64,000 nt of DNA from Cladocopium goreaui (lineage: Eukaryota; Sar; Dinophyceae; Suessiales; Symbiodiniaceae), in NCBI GenBank assembly GCA_947184155.2, contig CAMXCT020006576.1:12501-76500 (forward strand), in the 5' to 3' direction. Positions 21,276 to 33,078 of this stretch are shown here, piece by piece. How positions within the stretch are numbered: position 1 is the stretch's first letter; the number at the start of each line of letters is the position of its first letter. The notes under the pieces were generated by a model that searched no databases, was not told the origin of the DNA, and was given only the letters and a program-made list of their open reading frames with translations. The translations under genes were made by a program, and so were the position numbers.

Positions 21276-22950
21276 AATATGTTTGTGCTTTATTTTTATT
21301 ATATATAGAGAGAGAATATCGATTATAGAGATATATTGGGAATTAGATATAATCTAAGGATCATAATAGGTGCATTATCTATTTTAATATTTTTTGATAT
21401 CTATTTGTTATATATATATATATGTATATATATTATCGTATCATATCATCTTATCTATATCTAGAGGGATCAATTACAATACGAATATTATCTATGTGAA
21501 TTTCAGATGTATAGTAGCTAGATGATATGATAGCAGGATACGATACGATACGATACAATACAACACAACACAGTACAGCAGGCCATGCGAACTACAATGT
21601 GTATATATACACCTATCGCAGTTATACTGCGCGTAATACTCGTCATAAGAAGCCGATAATATGCAAGTTACATGAAAGCATGATGAATCCTATGCGTGTC
21701 CTACAAGTAATCCTATTTGATGATAGTTGATTGCAATACCCATCATAGTTACACAAATCATAATGATTATTGTGTAAATCTACATATGTATATATATATA
21801 TATAATAGGCATCCCCACAAAATAGAAAAGTCAATCCCTGCTAAAAATCGTGAAAAATAACTTTGCTATGTTTTTGGCGCTTACATTCTATGTATATATA
21901 TAATATAACAACATATATTCTATCCTTGGACACCTTGAGGCTGGTGTGCGGATGGAAACCCCGCACCTCTCACGCGGAGCAACCGTGCGGAGCCTCGGAA
22001 ATCTGACAAAAACCGGGCGCAGATTGGTTTTTCGGGGATAGCCATCATTTAATAGGGTATTTGGGTATGGATCAATACCTATTAATACCATTTTTAGGGG
22101 GATGAACATGCATTTACCAGCTATTTTGATGTGAACTACAGGGGTACAAGGTTTTGACACACTGCCAATAGGGTATTTAATGGAGTTATAGGATACATAA
22201 ACTTACATGGGTGTGTCCCATACTTGGCTAAGTTGGTGAAAATAACTCTCGCTAAACTAGCGTCTATGACATGATGGATATATCATGATATACCAATGGT
22301 CGGATGGATTTTCAGAAAACCAATTCCAACTCTGGGGGCACACACTGACTTGAGGTTGATTCATGGGTAGCCCATCAGGGCCATAGGGTAACCATCAAAC
22401 ATACAGAGATAGACTTGATAAATGCCGGTTGGTTGATAATTTCATGTATCATTACCATGGTTCTCAGAGAGATAAACCATGGGAGATAACGATATATATA
22501 TATATATGATAATGAACTCTATATTATATTATTTAATTATTTTATGTGATGTTTGATAGTTATAATAATTACTATGAAATATCGCAATATATATATACAT
22601 GTCAATGACGGCAGTATTAGTAAGTTGTCTTTTGTTTTATCTATAACCATTATTCATCCACAAACACATGTCACATATACATATATCCCATGATAAACCA
22701 GATCATGAAACGACTGTTTCCTGGTTGCAGCAACCCCAAAATAGATAGAACAATTGGCAATCGGGAAACAATATGAGGTAATGTGAGTAAAACAATCATA
22801 AGCGACCCATGACTGGGAATGATGAACATACCACCTATAAAATGATGATGACTGGGTGATGGTTTATTCTTGCTTTACCCACATTAATATTGATGTACAA
22901 TTGATGTACATGTATATACACAATCGTTTATATCATCACCAAATCACCAT
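21276..22950. other. AT-rich non-coding stretch
   Basis: Contains CGATA/CAACA microsatellites (21538-21575), TA runs, a GC-rich islet at 21930-22030 with no preferred frame, and a family I element (22059-22160). No gene was supported. Confidence 0.55.
22059..22160. mobile_element. Family I inverted-repeat element
   Basis: GGGTATGGATCAATACCTATTA ... GTACAAGGTTTTGACAC. Related to the copies at 48387 and 63040. Confidence 0.6.
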
Positions 22951-23001
22951 TTTATATATCATGGGTATGATCACCGTCCCCAATTAATATTGATATATCA
23001 T

Positions 23002-23062
23002 TCAGGATGTTTTTTTGGGGGGGATGGCGCCGCGTCGCCAGGCCAGTTCCTCTGCCTTGTTG
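23002..23062 (-). CDS. Candidate short exon
   Basis: The minus-strand acceptor, GCTGTCCACCTCCAG|CAAC, has a long pyrimidine tract. The frame reads NKAEELAWRRGAIPPKKTS before TGA. CGACGCG|GCGCCA inside it resembles the GC donor GCGCCA used in the PPR gene at 58.6 kb, so the true exon may end there. Product unknown. Confidence 0.35.
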
Positions 23063-23139
23063 CTGGAGGTGGACAGCAGGGCGAAACAGGGAAACATGCG
23101 GAAAAGTGATATGGAAAATCATTGGGTTCGATATCATCT

Positions 23140-23228
23140 ATAAATGATCTGTCAATGATCTGTAAATGATCTATAAATGATCTATAAATGATCTATAAAT
23201 GATCTATGAATGATCTATGAATGATGGA
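23140..23228. repeat. 11-bp minisatellite GATCTATAAAT
   Basis: About seven copies of AATGATCTATA/AATGATCTGTA/AATGATCTATG. Confidence 0.85.
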
Positions 23229-23309
23229 TAAACAAGAGTAAGTTAAGGACGGTCTATCTTATAAAGGTATTACCCAACAACGATAATGCTCGATTTTCCC
23301 AGGCTGCAG

Positions 23310-23354
23310 GCCCAGTGCGCCGTAGCTCAGCTGGCAATCTGCCATATAGCCGCG
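23310..23354 (+). CDS. Candidate 45-nt exon
   Basis: GGCTGCAG|GCC and GCCGCG|GTGACC bound 15 codons reading AQCAVAQLAICHIAA. The start looks superficially like a tRNA (see rejected). Weak because it is so short. Confidence 0.25.
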
Positions 23355-23402
23355 GTGACCCAGGGACTGGGACCGTAGTTGGACCGTTGTATGGCGATGG
23401 TT

Positions 23403-23479
23403 GAAATCCTGCACCACCTTGGATGGTTGAAACCCTTTAAATAATGGGATAAGCCATCTATCAACTGGTGCAGGATTTC
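23403..23479. mobile_element. Family D inverted repeat
   Basis: GAAATCCTGCACCACC ... CTGGTGCAGGATTTC with the ATGGTTGAAA core. Confidence 0.7.
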
Positions 23480-23921
23480 TTCCATACACGGTATGACCAG
23501 TTTTCCGTGCCATTTTTTATCCCCATGAAGCAGGATGAGGTTGGAAGCCAACAGTTTGGAGACTTTAACTACCAAAGTTATTGGGATTTGACCAACATGC
23601 ATTCAAACATATCGCTTGTAAATGCTGATGTCAACCACACCGTGGACTTGGGATTGAACATGTCCGAACCGGGCATGGATCACTTTTGACAAGTTGGGCC
23701 CTGGGAACGAGCATTGTGCTGGCATGTGCTGGGCCAAATTGTAGATCGAATCAAATAGATTATTTCAGATACATGTGTATACTGCAGCAAAGACTTGAGA
23801 TTGAGATGTACAGATATGTTTGAGTTTTTTCTTCTGGACATGCCCGCTGATTATATATATATACATATGTATACATTCTTTTTGACGCCCCGCATCATTG
23901 CATGAAACATCATGAAACCTT

Positions 23922-24263
23922 ATGTACCAACCAAAATCTACCTTTAGAAAGATACCAGTGTCATGTGAGAATATTGTTTTCGCATTGAAACATGTTTTTC
24001 TGCATTCTTCTACCAGTGCGCGGCCGAAGAAATCGTGCTCCTGGAGTGATAGAACCTCAAAATCTGGACTAATTCTCAGGCTCTGGTTTTACCACGTCTC
24101 AATTAAACATGTTTGCATGTTCTTGGAGTACAATCTCTGCACAGTACAATCTATTGCTCGAAGCAGCCTGATCGATGTGGACATGTATCTCTTTAGAGGC
24201 TGCCAGTTGTACAGGAACTGGGTTGCAAAGGTTGGAGCGTCAGGTTGGCACCAGTCTTGGTAA
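23922..24263 (+). CDS. Candidate ORF, unknown product
   Basis: 113 codons from ATG to TAA, mixed composition, reading CENIVFALKHVFLHSS and SLIDVDMYLFRGCQLYRNW. Moderate coding bias. No splice boundaries could be fixed, and it could be one long exon of the same plus-strand unit as 24444-24603. Confidence 0.3.
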   Translation: MYQPKSTFRKIPVSCENIVFALKHVFLHSSTSARPKKSCSWSDRTSKSGLILRLWFYHVSIKHVCMFLEYNLCTVQSIARSSLIDVDMYLFRGCQLYRNWVAKVGASGWHQSW

Positions 24264-24443
24264 AATAAAGATTAGAGCGACTAAAAATACCCACATCTGC
24301 ATTGCCGACATTCTTGAAACTTGGCACTTTTTAAGATTCCGATAGTGCACATTTTTCATCGAATTGGTTGGCTGGCTATCTCATTTTCTAGTGAGAGGTC
24401 TCTACAGACCCTTTCTTTCATCCCTGCCGTTGTCATGTCCCAG

Positions 24444-24606
24444 GTTTATCCAGACAACGCTCTGGCAGACGACCAGGTGCCACAGGGAAAGCTAGACCGC
24501 GACAAGGAAGTTTGTCATTTGGTTCATGATGCGCCAGCCCTTGTTTTGCCTTGCGTTCCTCAGATTAGCCATTTAAAAATACCACTGTTGCTTGAAGATC
24601 AGTAAA
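24444..24606 (+). CDS. Candidate exon
   Basis: TCATGTCCCAG|GTTTAT opens a frame reading VYPDNALADDQVPQGKLDR, then DKEVCHLVHDAPALVLP, with TAA at about 24604. CGACCAG|GTGCCA is an internal donor that would shorten the exon to 36 nt. Product unknown. Confidence 0.33.
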
Positions 24607-24820
24607 GAAAGTTTTGCTACCTGGGTTATGGGGAATTATTACTACCCACAATAAGGATAACAATGCACCAACCGGTTTAAAGGAATAGGATAGGGGTATT
24701 TTTCATGGCTCTGCAGTCGGACGACAGGAAAATCATCTGGTGGGTTCCTGAAATAGGGGTACCCCAAAATCATCCAGCTATTGGGGTACCTACCATGTTC
24801 GGAAAACACAGTCTTTCAAA

Positions 24821-24918
24821 CTGGTTGGTGGTTTGGAACATTTTGATCCAAAAAAAGGGAATAATCATCCCCACTGACGAACTCATATTATTCAGAGGGG
24901 TAGGTATACCACCAGCTG
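24821..24918. mobile_element. Family B MITE-like element
   Basis: Left arm CTGGTTGGTGGTTTGGAAC; right arm TATACCACCAGCTG, diverged. Confidence 0.75.
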
Positions 24919-25009
24919 TGTTTCTCTAGCGGGATGATGCCTGCAGCAAGCCCTAGCCTACAATTGGGTGATTTGCTTCATAGCTACAGTTGCCAGAGTA
25001 TATCAACTA

Positions 25010-25145
25010 TTTATATATATATACATTGATGTATATATATATATACACATTATATTACACACACATACATACATACATACATACATCCATACATCCATAC
25101 ATCCATACATCCATCCATCCATACATACATACATACATATATTCA
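25010..25145. repeat. TA and CATA/CATC microsatellites
   Basis: (TA)n followed by CATACATACATA and CATCCATACATC tetranucleotide runs. Confidence 0.9.
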
Positions 25146-25541
25146 TATGTACATGTATAATATATTCTGTAGATTATATACCACAAACATACAATTTTAC
25201 AAACCACGAGTCCATGAGTCCAAGAACTTCACCGCGCCGGCGCAGGTAGCAAGTCGCCACCACGCCACACTGGGCAGGCGTGGTTGTCCAAAACCTCCCA
25301 ATGTGGTGGTTGTCTATGGCTGTCTAAGATGTGTGATGGATTAAGGATGTATTGATGGTGGATTGATTTTATGTAGAATGGTGTATCAATGTAGTGTATC
25401 TATTGTATTAAGGTATGAAGGCTGTACATATGATATACACCAGCAATGGGATTATTAAGCACTATGAACTTGGTGATTTTATCAGTGATAAATGGTGGAT
25501 TTGAGCAATGGATAATGAGCAATATGGATGTTAGACATCAC

Positions 25542-25609
25542 GGGTGTGTCTGAAAATGGTGCAAAAACCTCCAGGATAGCAATGGGGTACCCTATTTTCA
25601 GACCATCCA
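25542..25609. mobile_element. Family E inverted repeat, short
   Basis: GGGTGTGTCTGAAAATGG ... CCCTATTTTCAGACCATCC. Confidence 0.6.
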
Positions 25610-25657
25610 AGGGTATTTGGTGACCAGTGGTCTTGGCTGGTGTTAACCCTTGAGCAG

Positions 25658-25690
25658 TACCCTCTGGTAATTTAACATAGCTGTGGAAAG
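25658..25690. mobile_element. Truncated family A element (left end only)
   Basis: TACCCTCTGGTAATTTAAC followed by unrelated sequence; no right arm found. Confidence 0.6.
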
Positions 25691-26030
25691 ATCTGACAGG
25701 GCTCCAATAAATCAGCCAGTGGGATTTACGAAAGGCTCGAGAAGCATCTGTTCCATTGAATAGGGAGATCATTGGGTGAAGTGTTTTTTCTTATGAAAAG
25801 AAACCTCGTGGCCACCCACGCATGAAGGCATTATATATATATTATGTGAAGTTTTATTAGTAGTAGCAATGATAGTAAACTTGGTATATGTAATGATAGT
25901 AGTAACATATATAACCATGGTCATCATGGTTGTATCAAACCTGTTGAGAATGTTTCAACCAAAAAATTAGTTTCAATCATCAGAGTCATCATCCAAGTCA
26001 GCACAGTGGAGTAAACACGTCAGAACATCA

Positions 26031-26245
26031 GAGCCCCGCAGGGAGTCTCCCGAAGGCCTTCAGTGGATAGCTCAGCTCCCATTGGACCACATCATTCCTG
26101 CTGTGGGTTGGCAACCAAACATGGGGGGGTACAATGGGTATGTAATCAATGAAACTGGGACTAGAAGTGGAAACGGTGGTTCCAACGATAAGATCTCTGG
26201 TTGACTCCAAGTTGTTTTGGGTTCTACTACATTGTTACATAATCT
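26031..26245 (-). CDS. Candidate terminal exon
   Basis: A minus-strand frame of about 70 codons ends TGA (26028-26030 region). It reads NNLESTRDLIVGTTVSTSS, IDYIPIVPPHVWLPTHS and DVVQWELSYPLKAFGRLPAG. Good codon bias. The acceptor probably lies in TGTAG|T near 26245. Product unknown. Confidence 0.36.
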
Positions 26246-26314
26246 AATGATGTTTCCAAACAAAAGAGTCGATGAGCCAATATCAGAATCCCTATCAACC
26301 AACCAGTAGACTCA

Positions 26315-26599
26315 GTGCATAAGGAGGTCTTCAAATTGGAAACCGCTCAAGTGGCCACGAGTGCTCTGGTTTTGTTCGGGGCCTATTTGTTGTTCAAAAT
26401 CCACTGGTTCTATGAATTGTTGTCTGATGAAAATGGCATCCCGTTTTGGAAGCGATGGCCATCGATGGCCCAGGGCGGCCAACCCCATTCCAGTCGGGGC
26501 ACGCCTGGGCGCAAGGCACCGGGATGGCTATGGGTCGAAACTGAGGATTTCGCAAGAAAGTGGGTCCGTATGAAAATTGACCCCGAAATCCACTGGTGA
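26315..26599 (+). CDS. Weak candidate ORF
   Basis: 94 codons reading ATSALVLFGAYLLFKIHWFY, then GWLWVETEDFARKWVRM, with stop TGA. The first part could be a membrane helix. The GC-rich middle is also open on the minus strand, so both strand and reality are uncertain. Confidence 0.25.
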   Translation: MHKEVFKLETAQVATSALVLFGAYLLFKIHWFYELLSDENGIPFWKRWPSMAQGGQPHSSRGTPGRKAPGWLWVETEDFARKWVRMKIDPEIHW

Positions 26600-27004
26600 G
26601 TCAAACTTGTTTCCCTATGTTTTTTTTTCCCTATGTTTTTTTTCGGGGGTTGGGTTATGGTGGGTTACCCGGTTACCCTATTTTCCGACACAAAATCATA
26701 TGGAAAGTGACGGATTAGACCTTTGAAATTGTGGAAACAGCAAGGTCCTGGTGGGGATTGAAGCAGTAGCATCAATATAGATAGTAATGGGCGTTAAGCA
26801 ACGTGAGGGTATGAATCAAAAGACATGGACATAGGTTAAGTAAAGTCATTTCCTACCCCCAAAAGAACATGGTTTAAACAAACACAGCTGAAATCTATGG
26901 TCCTTTGGGATTTGAATTTTGACCATGCTGCTATGTAAACAGCTAAGGCGCTGGGATGGGAAATGTTTTCGATTCAACCATCAAGCCACCCGTCGCCTGC
27001 CCAG

Positions 27005-27115
27005 TCCACTGTTGCCATTGCTGTGACTGGCGGCAACCCAGCGCGACACCCAGGGACAGGTTGTAGGCGTGGCGATGTTGACCCAAAAAAGAGCTCTTCA
27101 TGCAGATACCCTCTG
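27005..27115 (+). CDS. Candidate exon ending in a family A element
   Basis: CGCCTGCCCAG|TCC is a good acceptor. The frame reads STVAIAVTGGNPARHPGTG, then RRGDVDPKKSSS, and stays open into the family A element at 27107, whose TACCCTCTG|GTAAAC gives a phase-0 donor. An earlier donor, GGACAG|GTTGTA (exon end 27059), is the alternative. Product unknown. Confidence 0.36.
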
Positions 27116-27211
27116 GTAAACTAACATAACTATGGAAAATCACCATTTTCTATGGGTAAATCAACTATAAATGGGCAATTTTCAATAGCTATGTTTGTTT
27201 ACCAGAGGGTA
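27107..27211. mobile_element. Family A MITE-like element (complete)
   Basis: Ends TACCCTCTGGTAAACTAAC and TTTGTTTACCAGAGGGTA. Confidence 0.85.
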
Positions 27212-28790
27212 AATATACTGCTTAGTCCTGCAGTGTGTTCGTAAGATGTTGTAAGCCCCGTTGATGTATACGGGTCCCTGAAAAGATGAACAGGTTTCGC
27301 GGGACGCCATTGATGATTTCCACGCAAGCACAGTACAGGTTTCCAACCTTTCAGTAACCAGCAAACACTTTCACTTAATAGGCTTTATACCTCCTGCTTA
27401 TCACAGAAAAATCAGCTATGCCAGACATATTTCTGCTGGAACTGGGGGATGGTTGCTTTGCTGGCTTGCCCCAAACCATTTCCACAGTGGCCAAAAGCTT
27501 TGATGAATAGATAGGATAGCCAGTAGTGTTGCCGTTGTTTATTGGACCAGGGATGGGAACTCCGTTCTGAACCAACCAACCAGCCAGCCAACCAGCAAAC
27601 CAGCAAACCAACCAGGACCGGTACAATTTCACCTAATTATGGTTATTATGGTCACAATTGTTTATTAACTCCTGTTATTGAAATTATTAGTAGCTGTGAT
27701 TCACCTACAATACTTACTATGATAGTTGTGACAACAGTTCAACCATCACACATCGAAGAGAGATATGGTGGTAATAATAATAGTAATAGTTCATAATTAG
27801 TCATTGTAATGGCAATCAAAGCATATCCAAACTAAGTAAATATTATTATCAATAATTGTTGCTAGTAGTAAGTATCCTTAAGAACCATTGATTTACATTA
27901 TAAATGATAATATTTTCTTTAAACAGAGCAATGAACCAACCAACATTACATATCATCATCAATAATGACCAAAACCTATTATGGATAAAGATTACTGTTA
28001 ACAGTGGTGGTTATTTTTTGATCACTATAACTAATAGGACAACAAGACTGCTGTATGATTATCACCCAAAAGCATCATTGCAGATGATCAACAATAATCG
28101 CTGATGATAATCACCACTACTCATACTAATCACCTTCACTGATTATAATATTGCTTCAATATTAAGTCCGAATAATAAGAATCATATCTTCCGAATTGTT
28201 TTAGTAAACACCCCATTAAACACCCCATTGTATGTTCCCAAAATATGTGGGAATCCCATCGTGTTTCATCCCCATTGATCCACCATTGCTGGGGGGTGCA
28301 GATGTATAGTAAACTCGGATACTGCTAGTACCTACTAGTACTTACTAATAACTGTTAGTACCTATTAGAAACCATTAACAACTATGAAATAAAAATTCCT
28401 ATTAACATGTTCACTATCACTAACAATGATGCTCAGCAACTATTGAAGACTATGATGAGTGATTTGAAATTACACACGTTGGAAAGTGTTAGTAAGTAAT
28501 AGTACTTATTAGTAACTGTTAGTAGCCATTAGAAACAAGTCTTAGTTATATCAACTAAATATGACATAGCAACTAGATAAAGCAACTCTTAGTCTATATC
28601 ACTAATAATAGGTATGGATACCATTACAGATTTAGATAAATTATCACTACATAATAATAGACCACTAGACAATATACGGGGGCTTCCATAAATGGGGATA
28701 CCCCGAAATTGCGTATTAGATTGGATGATTTAGGGATACCCCCATTTATGGAAACCCCCATATATATACAGAGAGTTTTTACGGACCACA
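27212..28790. other. AT-rich non-coding stretch
   Basis: Unique sequence with an AACCAACCAGCC microsatellite (27570-27620) and many TAGTAA/ACTATTA-like motifs between 28310 and 28640. A family C element lies at 28680-28761. No gene was supported. Confidence 0.55.
28680..28761. mobile_element. Family C inverted-repeat element
   Basis: GGGGGCTTCCATAAATGGGG ... CCCCCATTTATGGAAACCCCC, nearly perfect arms. Confidence 0.75.
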
Positions 28791-28839
28791 CCCTAGCTCA
28801 TCCCCTTAACTGCAGGGGTGGGGTAGTGGCCGGCCTATC

Positions 28840-28918
28840 CGCGTAGTGTTGCACCCGGGTATTGAACCCGGCTCTGACCCATGAGAGATACGTCTTATCC
28901 ACTAGACCATACGGGCCC
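28840..28918 (-). pseudogene. tRNA-like relic (Glu-like) or tRNA-derived SINE head
   Basis: On the minus strand, GCCCGTATGGTCTAGTGG carries an A-box (TGGTCTAGTGG). 25 bases on, CCGGGTTCAATACCCGG forms a T-arm with a B-box. The D-stem (GTCT/AGAC) pairs, but the anticodon stem does not close, and the 3' sequence (GTGCAAC) does not pair with the 5' acceptor strand. It resembles eukaryotic tRNA-Glu but should not be functional. Confidence 0.5.
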
Positions 28919-28919
28919 T

Positions 28920-28942
28920 TCCATATATACATATATATATAC

Positions 28943-28989
<47 letters not shown>

Positions 28990-29060
28990 GTGTATATATA
29001 TATAGTATATATATATATAGTATATATATATAGAGTATATATATAATATATATGTATATA
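28920..29060. repeat. TA/CATA microsatellite
   Basis: (TA)n with regular CATATATA and GTATATA interruptions. Confidence 0.9.
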
Positions 29061-29522
29061 TGATAATCATCTAAAAATAGTCATAATAATTGGAAATTAT
29101 TATCATTACTATTAAAATTATGATTTAATCATCACCTAACAGTAGTGATCTACCATCATGTGCATTACTATTATTCACTATTGTTACTAGCGTAGATGAT
29201 AACCATCTGTACATATCCCTAATAATAGGTATGGATATCATTACGGATGTAGATAAATTATCACTACATAATAATACCACTAGAGAGTATATATATATAT
29301 ATATATTTGATTTGATATCACTATTTACAGATGATGATAATATAGATAATATGATATCATCACTATAATAATGTAGATAATATGTCATTATATATATATG
29401 TCACTATAAACATCACTATAAATATCACCCTCCAGGGCGGACGTTCGCCCAAAGTTTCATTGGGGGTTTAGTTGCGTTGTGATTTGTATGGGGATACACC
29501 GAAATTGCCTAGTAGATTGGTA

Positions 29523-29660
29523 TCACTACTACTACTACTACTACCACTACTACTACCACTACTACTACTACCGACTACCACTACTACCACTACCACTACT
29601 ACCACTACTACCACTACTACCACCAGTACCACCACTACCACCACTACCACCACCACCACA
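29523..29660. repeat. CTA/CCA trinucleotide array
   Basis: About 45 triplets of CTA, CCA and related codons. It gives long ORFs of L, T or V on all frames. Confidence 0.95.
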
Positions 29661-29998
29661 GCTACAACTACAATTACAACTACACTACATTACACAACAC
29701 TACGCTACACTTATTAACATACATTTCACTACAACTTCAACTACAACTGCAACTACATTACACTGCACTACGCTACATTACAACTACAGCTGCAACTACA
29801 TTACACTGCACTACGCTACACTACAACTACAGCTGCAACTACATTACACTGCACTACACTACACCTGCAACTACACTACTTTACACGACACTACAGTACA
29901 CTACACTACACTAATTACACCACACCACAACTACTCCACCACGCTACACTACAACTGCATCTACAGCTGCATACGCCACACTACACCACACTACATCC
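29661..29998. repeat. ACTACA-rich degenerate array
   Basis: A degenerate array of CTACAACTACA, TTACACTGCACTACGCTACA and similar, with an approximately 52-bp higher-order unit visible at 29745-29870. Confidence 0.85.
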
Positions 29999-30333
29999 AG
30001 CAGTTGTGGGTGAGGTGACCACTGCAACCATTGCAACCACTCCAAAAAACACAACTCCAACCACCTTTCGGTCCATCAGTGGATTCGCTCTGCCATCCCT
30101 GCTTCACAACAACAAACCTCTCCTATAGTTTCCTATCTTCGAAACTTCCGCCACCGCCTTGTGCGGTACTACTGGTATAGATAATTTGTCATTATACATA
30201 TATACTATATATATATATATTTATATTTCTTTTATATATATATTTATATATTCATACGTCACTAAAAATATCACTATAACCTAGATGACTATTTTAGTGA
30301 CATATCATATCTTATCATATATTTCATCTACAG

Positions 30334-30441
30334 ATGGCCACTTGCAAGGCCAGTGCCGCGCCCAACTTGACGGAGCCGGAGGCCGAGGCGGAGCCCCGAC
30401 ACAGCGCGGGACCCGTGGGACCCGTGGGGCACACCCGAAAG
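30334..30441 (+). CDS. Candidate GC-rich exon, possibly with start codon
   Basis: TTTCATCTACAG|ATG and CGAAAG|GTGAGC are strong splice sites around 108 nt. Frame 1 reads MATCKASAAPNLTEPEAEAE, then PRHSAGPVG. A second frame (GHLQGQCRAQLDGAGGRGG) is also open. It contains a duplicated GGGACCCGT. First recognisable exon of a plus-strand series to 34996. Confidence 0.42.
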
Positions 30442-30899
30442 GTGAGCGGTGGGATTTATGGAGGATATAAGCTATAGTTAACTATGGTTCATGGTAGGTA
30501 TAATGTATGCATGTATATATATATATATATATAGTGTGTAGTAAACTATGATTTTTGGCGGTTATAAGCTATAGGCTATAATGATAGTTGATGGGCGGCT
30601 TAAACCATCTTATAGCTGAGTTAAAGGGTGTTTAATGGTTTGTTGTTCGACAATCTTATAATTGAGCTAATGGGTTTGCAAACCAACTTATAACTGGGGG
30701 GCCCTCTCCTTGTAGAACATGTGAGAGAAAAAACAAACAGTATCAAGAAAAAGACTGCAGTGATGAATGTGGTGATTCTTGTTGTGATTGAAAATGGCTT
30801 GATTTCAACAATCAAAAGCATTAAAAAAACACAAGTAGCGAATACGGTGAGTTCATTGCGATTCAACATGTTTAAACGACAACCAATTTTCAGATAATC

Positions 30900-31015
30900 A
30901 AGATTGAGGCAACAAACACCCCATCAAGATTATATACTATCAACAACCATGGGGATATTCCTGTCAAAGCTGCGCCTCAGCCATCGGGCCACGGGATTTC
31001 ATCAGGTAGATCACC
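30900..31015 (+). CDS. Candidate exon 3' part
   Basis: The frame reads RLYTINNHGDIPVKAAPQPS, then GHGISS, before the donor CATCAG|GTAGAT, leaving one base. Upstream it could begin at a strong acceptor, CCTCTCCTTGTAG|A (30716), but that version holds one TGA and two TAA codons in frame. A shorter exon is therefore preferred. A minus-strand ORF with two hydrophobic segments (30621-30869) overlaps the upstream part. Confidence 0.3.
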
Positions 31016-32217
31016 TCTGGGAAACTGAGAAACGCATTGGCTGACAGGAGTTTGGGTTGTCCCAAAGATACGAAATTGGTACCGTACACCAAAGTCTCTG
31101 TGTGTGTATTGTATATCTACAGAATATTATATATACTGTATATGTAGAGAATATTAAATGTTGTTATGTATATCTATATATATATACACATAGAGTAGTA
31201 TATATGTAGAAGGTAGCCACATACAAAATGGCCATGATGCTGCTGTATGCAGTGCCTGAAAACCCTTGGTGATTTTCTCAACCTCATCAAACAGTTTTCC
31301 CACAAGATTGTAGGTGGCCCAGGTTTGGTATCCTTTCGGAAGGCAATACAGTACTTGGTGATGGTTTTGAAACAGGAGAACTACTGATGGTTTCTTTCCG
31401 GCCTTGTGACCTAAGGTTAATTAGGGTAGAAAAATATCACCTGGGTGGGAGAATATCACTAATTTACACTTTGTCATAACCAGTGTTGACCGTTGTTATT
31501 AACCAGTTATTTTTAGCTAGCTATTATACACAGGACATAGGATATACCCTCCTGCAAGCACACGAGATGCGGAAAACCTACCATTTGCTGTTCGTTTTTT
31601 GAACGGGAAACCATTGGGTTTCCAGTGATTATGATGTTAGTAAAGCAATACGATCCACCATTCCCAGTTCTACCATTTTTATGGGTGGTATAAACATGTA
31701 TAAACCATCAAAATATATCGGTGGTTCATGACAGTGCTTTGCTAAGAGTACAATGGATATACCCACTTATTACATCAACCATTTGGTATATCAATTTTGG
31801 ATACATTACCATTGTTTCTAGATGTATCATCATCATTTGTAGTTAATACATCAAATAACCAACCTGGTATACATCAAACATCATCAAACTACAAATATTA
31901 GTTTTGGATACATTCAGATACATTAACCATTAACCATTAGTTTTGGAAACCTCACTATATATACCCTAGCTCCCAGAACACTTCTCTGAATGCACTTGGG
32001 AGCAGCTGGGATTATTTGATAATTTATTATTTATAGTTTCAGATACATTAACCATTATTTGATCATTTATTATTTATAGTTTCAGATACATTAACCCATT
32101 ATAAATTATTCAGATATTTATTAATAAAAATATTATTATTATTATATTTATTATATTCAGATACATTAACCCATTATATGAGAACCCATTTATTTCTACA
32201 TCAACCCACTAGCACCT

Positions 32218-32277
32218 GGCACCTGGCCCAGTGCGCTAAGGCCATGCAGAGGCGCAGCCGGCGCAGCCGAAGCCATG
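32218..32277 (+). CDS. Candidate 60-nt exon
   Basis: CCCACTAG|CACC (or TGGCCCAG|TGC, 32232) and GCCATG|GTGAAC. In the frame compatible with both neighbours it reads PGTWPSALRPCRGAAGAAEA. An alternative frame is Arg/Ser-rich (QRRSRRSRSH). Confidence 0.38.
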
Positions 32278-32934
32278 GTGAACACCCAACCATGGGGAGA
32301 TATAGGGAGATTCACCAAGCTTAATGGGAATGTAATGGTGATACAAGTAATGGAATATATATATATATATATGTTAAATTAAATGAATATATAAGAAATT
32401 TACCCTTCTGTGTCATCAAACATGATGGGATCCACTCTAAATGGGAGATTTTCCAGCTAGCCGTGATCGGAGGGTATTTCACCAAGCTAAAATGTTGGTT
32501 TTACTACCCCATGTACATTTTGCGAGGATGTCAACCACAGAAAAGCTTTGTCACTTAACGGAGTTGGTTTAGTTTCCCCACTTGGAACTGAGATCATAAT
32601 ATCAGAAATCAGGATTTATCATTTTTCCAAGTTAGAAATCATAAGACCAGTTACTTAACATATTGTAACTATAGCATTTTTCCAAGAGTTTCTAACGATG
32701 ACAATGATCCTGCAAGTAGCTGACTGAGAATGTTTGGCTGATTCAGGAGGACTTGGTCCCGACTGGTCCCTGGTTTCGTTAGTTTACCCGTATGTGAAAC
32801 CACTAGCACTGTTCCTGATCCCTGTAAAAAAACACCCTTATTGACTGTGGAAGCGTTTCCTGCTTTTATACTTATATTGACTGACCTATATTTTGGGATG
32901 GGTTGTTAACTGACACTTTGCTTTCCATTTGAAG

Positions 32935-33078
32935 CCTTGCTCCCTGCTCGAAGCACGCCAGAACTACCACGCACAGATGGCAGCAGTGGCGCACGCAGCA
33001 CAAAGATCTGCTTACCAGGACGCGTTGCTTTCGTTCTTGGATGATCTTGCGAGTTCGAAAACGAGCTTTAATGGGCTA
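32935..33078 (+). CDS. Well-supported exon, unknown product
   Basis: After TTTGAAG| the frame reads PCSLLEARQNYHAQMAAVAH, then AAQRSAYQDALLSFLDDL and ASSKTSFNGL before TAA (33079-33081). It is Ala/Gln-rich and helical, with clear codon bias. GATCTT|GCGAGT (end 33048) is a good GC donor, so this may be an internal exon rather than the C terminus. Confidence 0.52.

Noticed and set aside
23318-23395. tRNA-like start (GCCGTAGCTCAGCTGG)
   Set aside because: No T-arm, no D-stem partner and no acceptor pairing downstream.
29472-30018. ORFs of poly-Leu, poly-Thr, poly-Tyr and poly-Val
   Set aside because: Trinucleotide repeat open in all frames.
30716-31015. 300-nt exon from a perfect acceptor (CTCCTTGTAG) to CAG|GTAGAT
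   Set aside because: It would contain one TGA and two TAA codons in frame. A shorter 3' exon is simpler under the standard code, and a minus ORF overlaps. Kept as part of the stop-codon question only.
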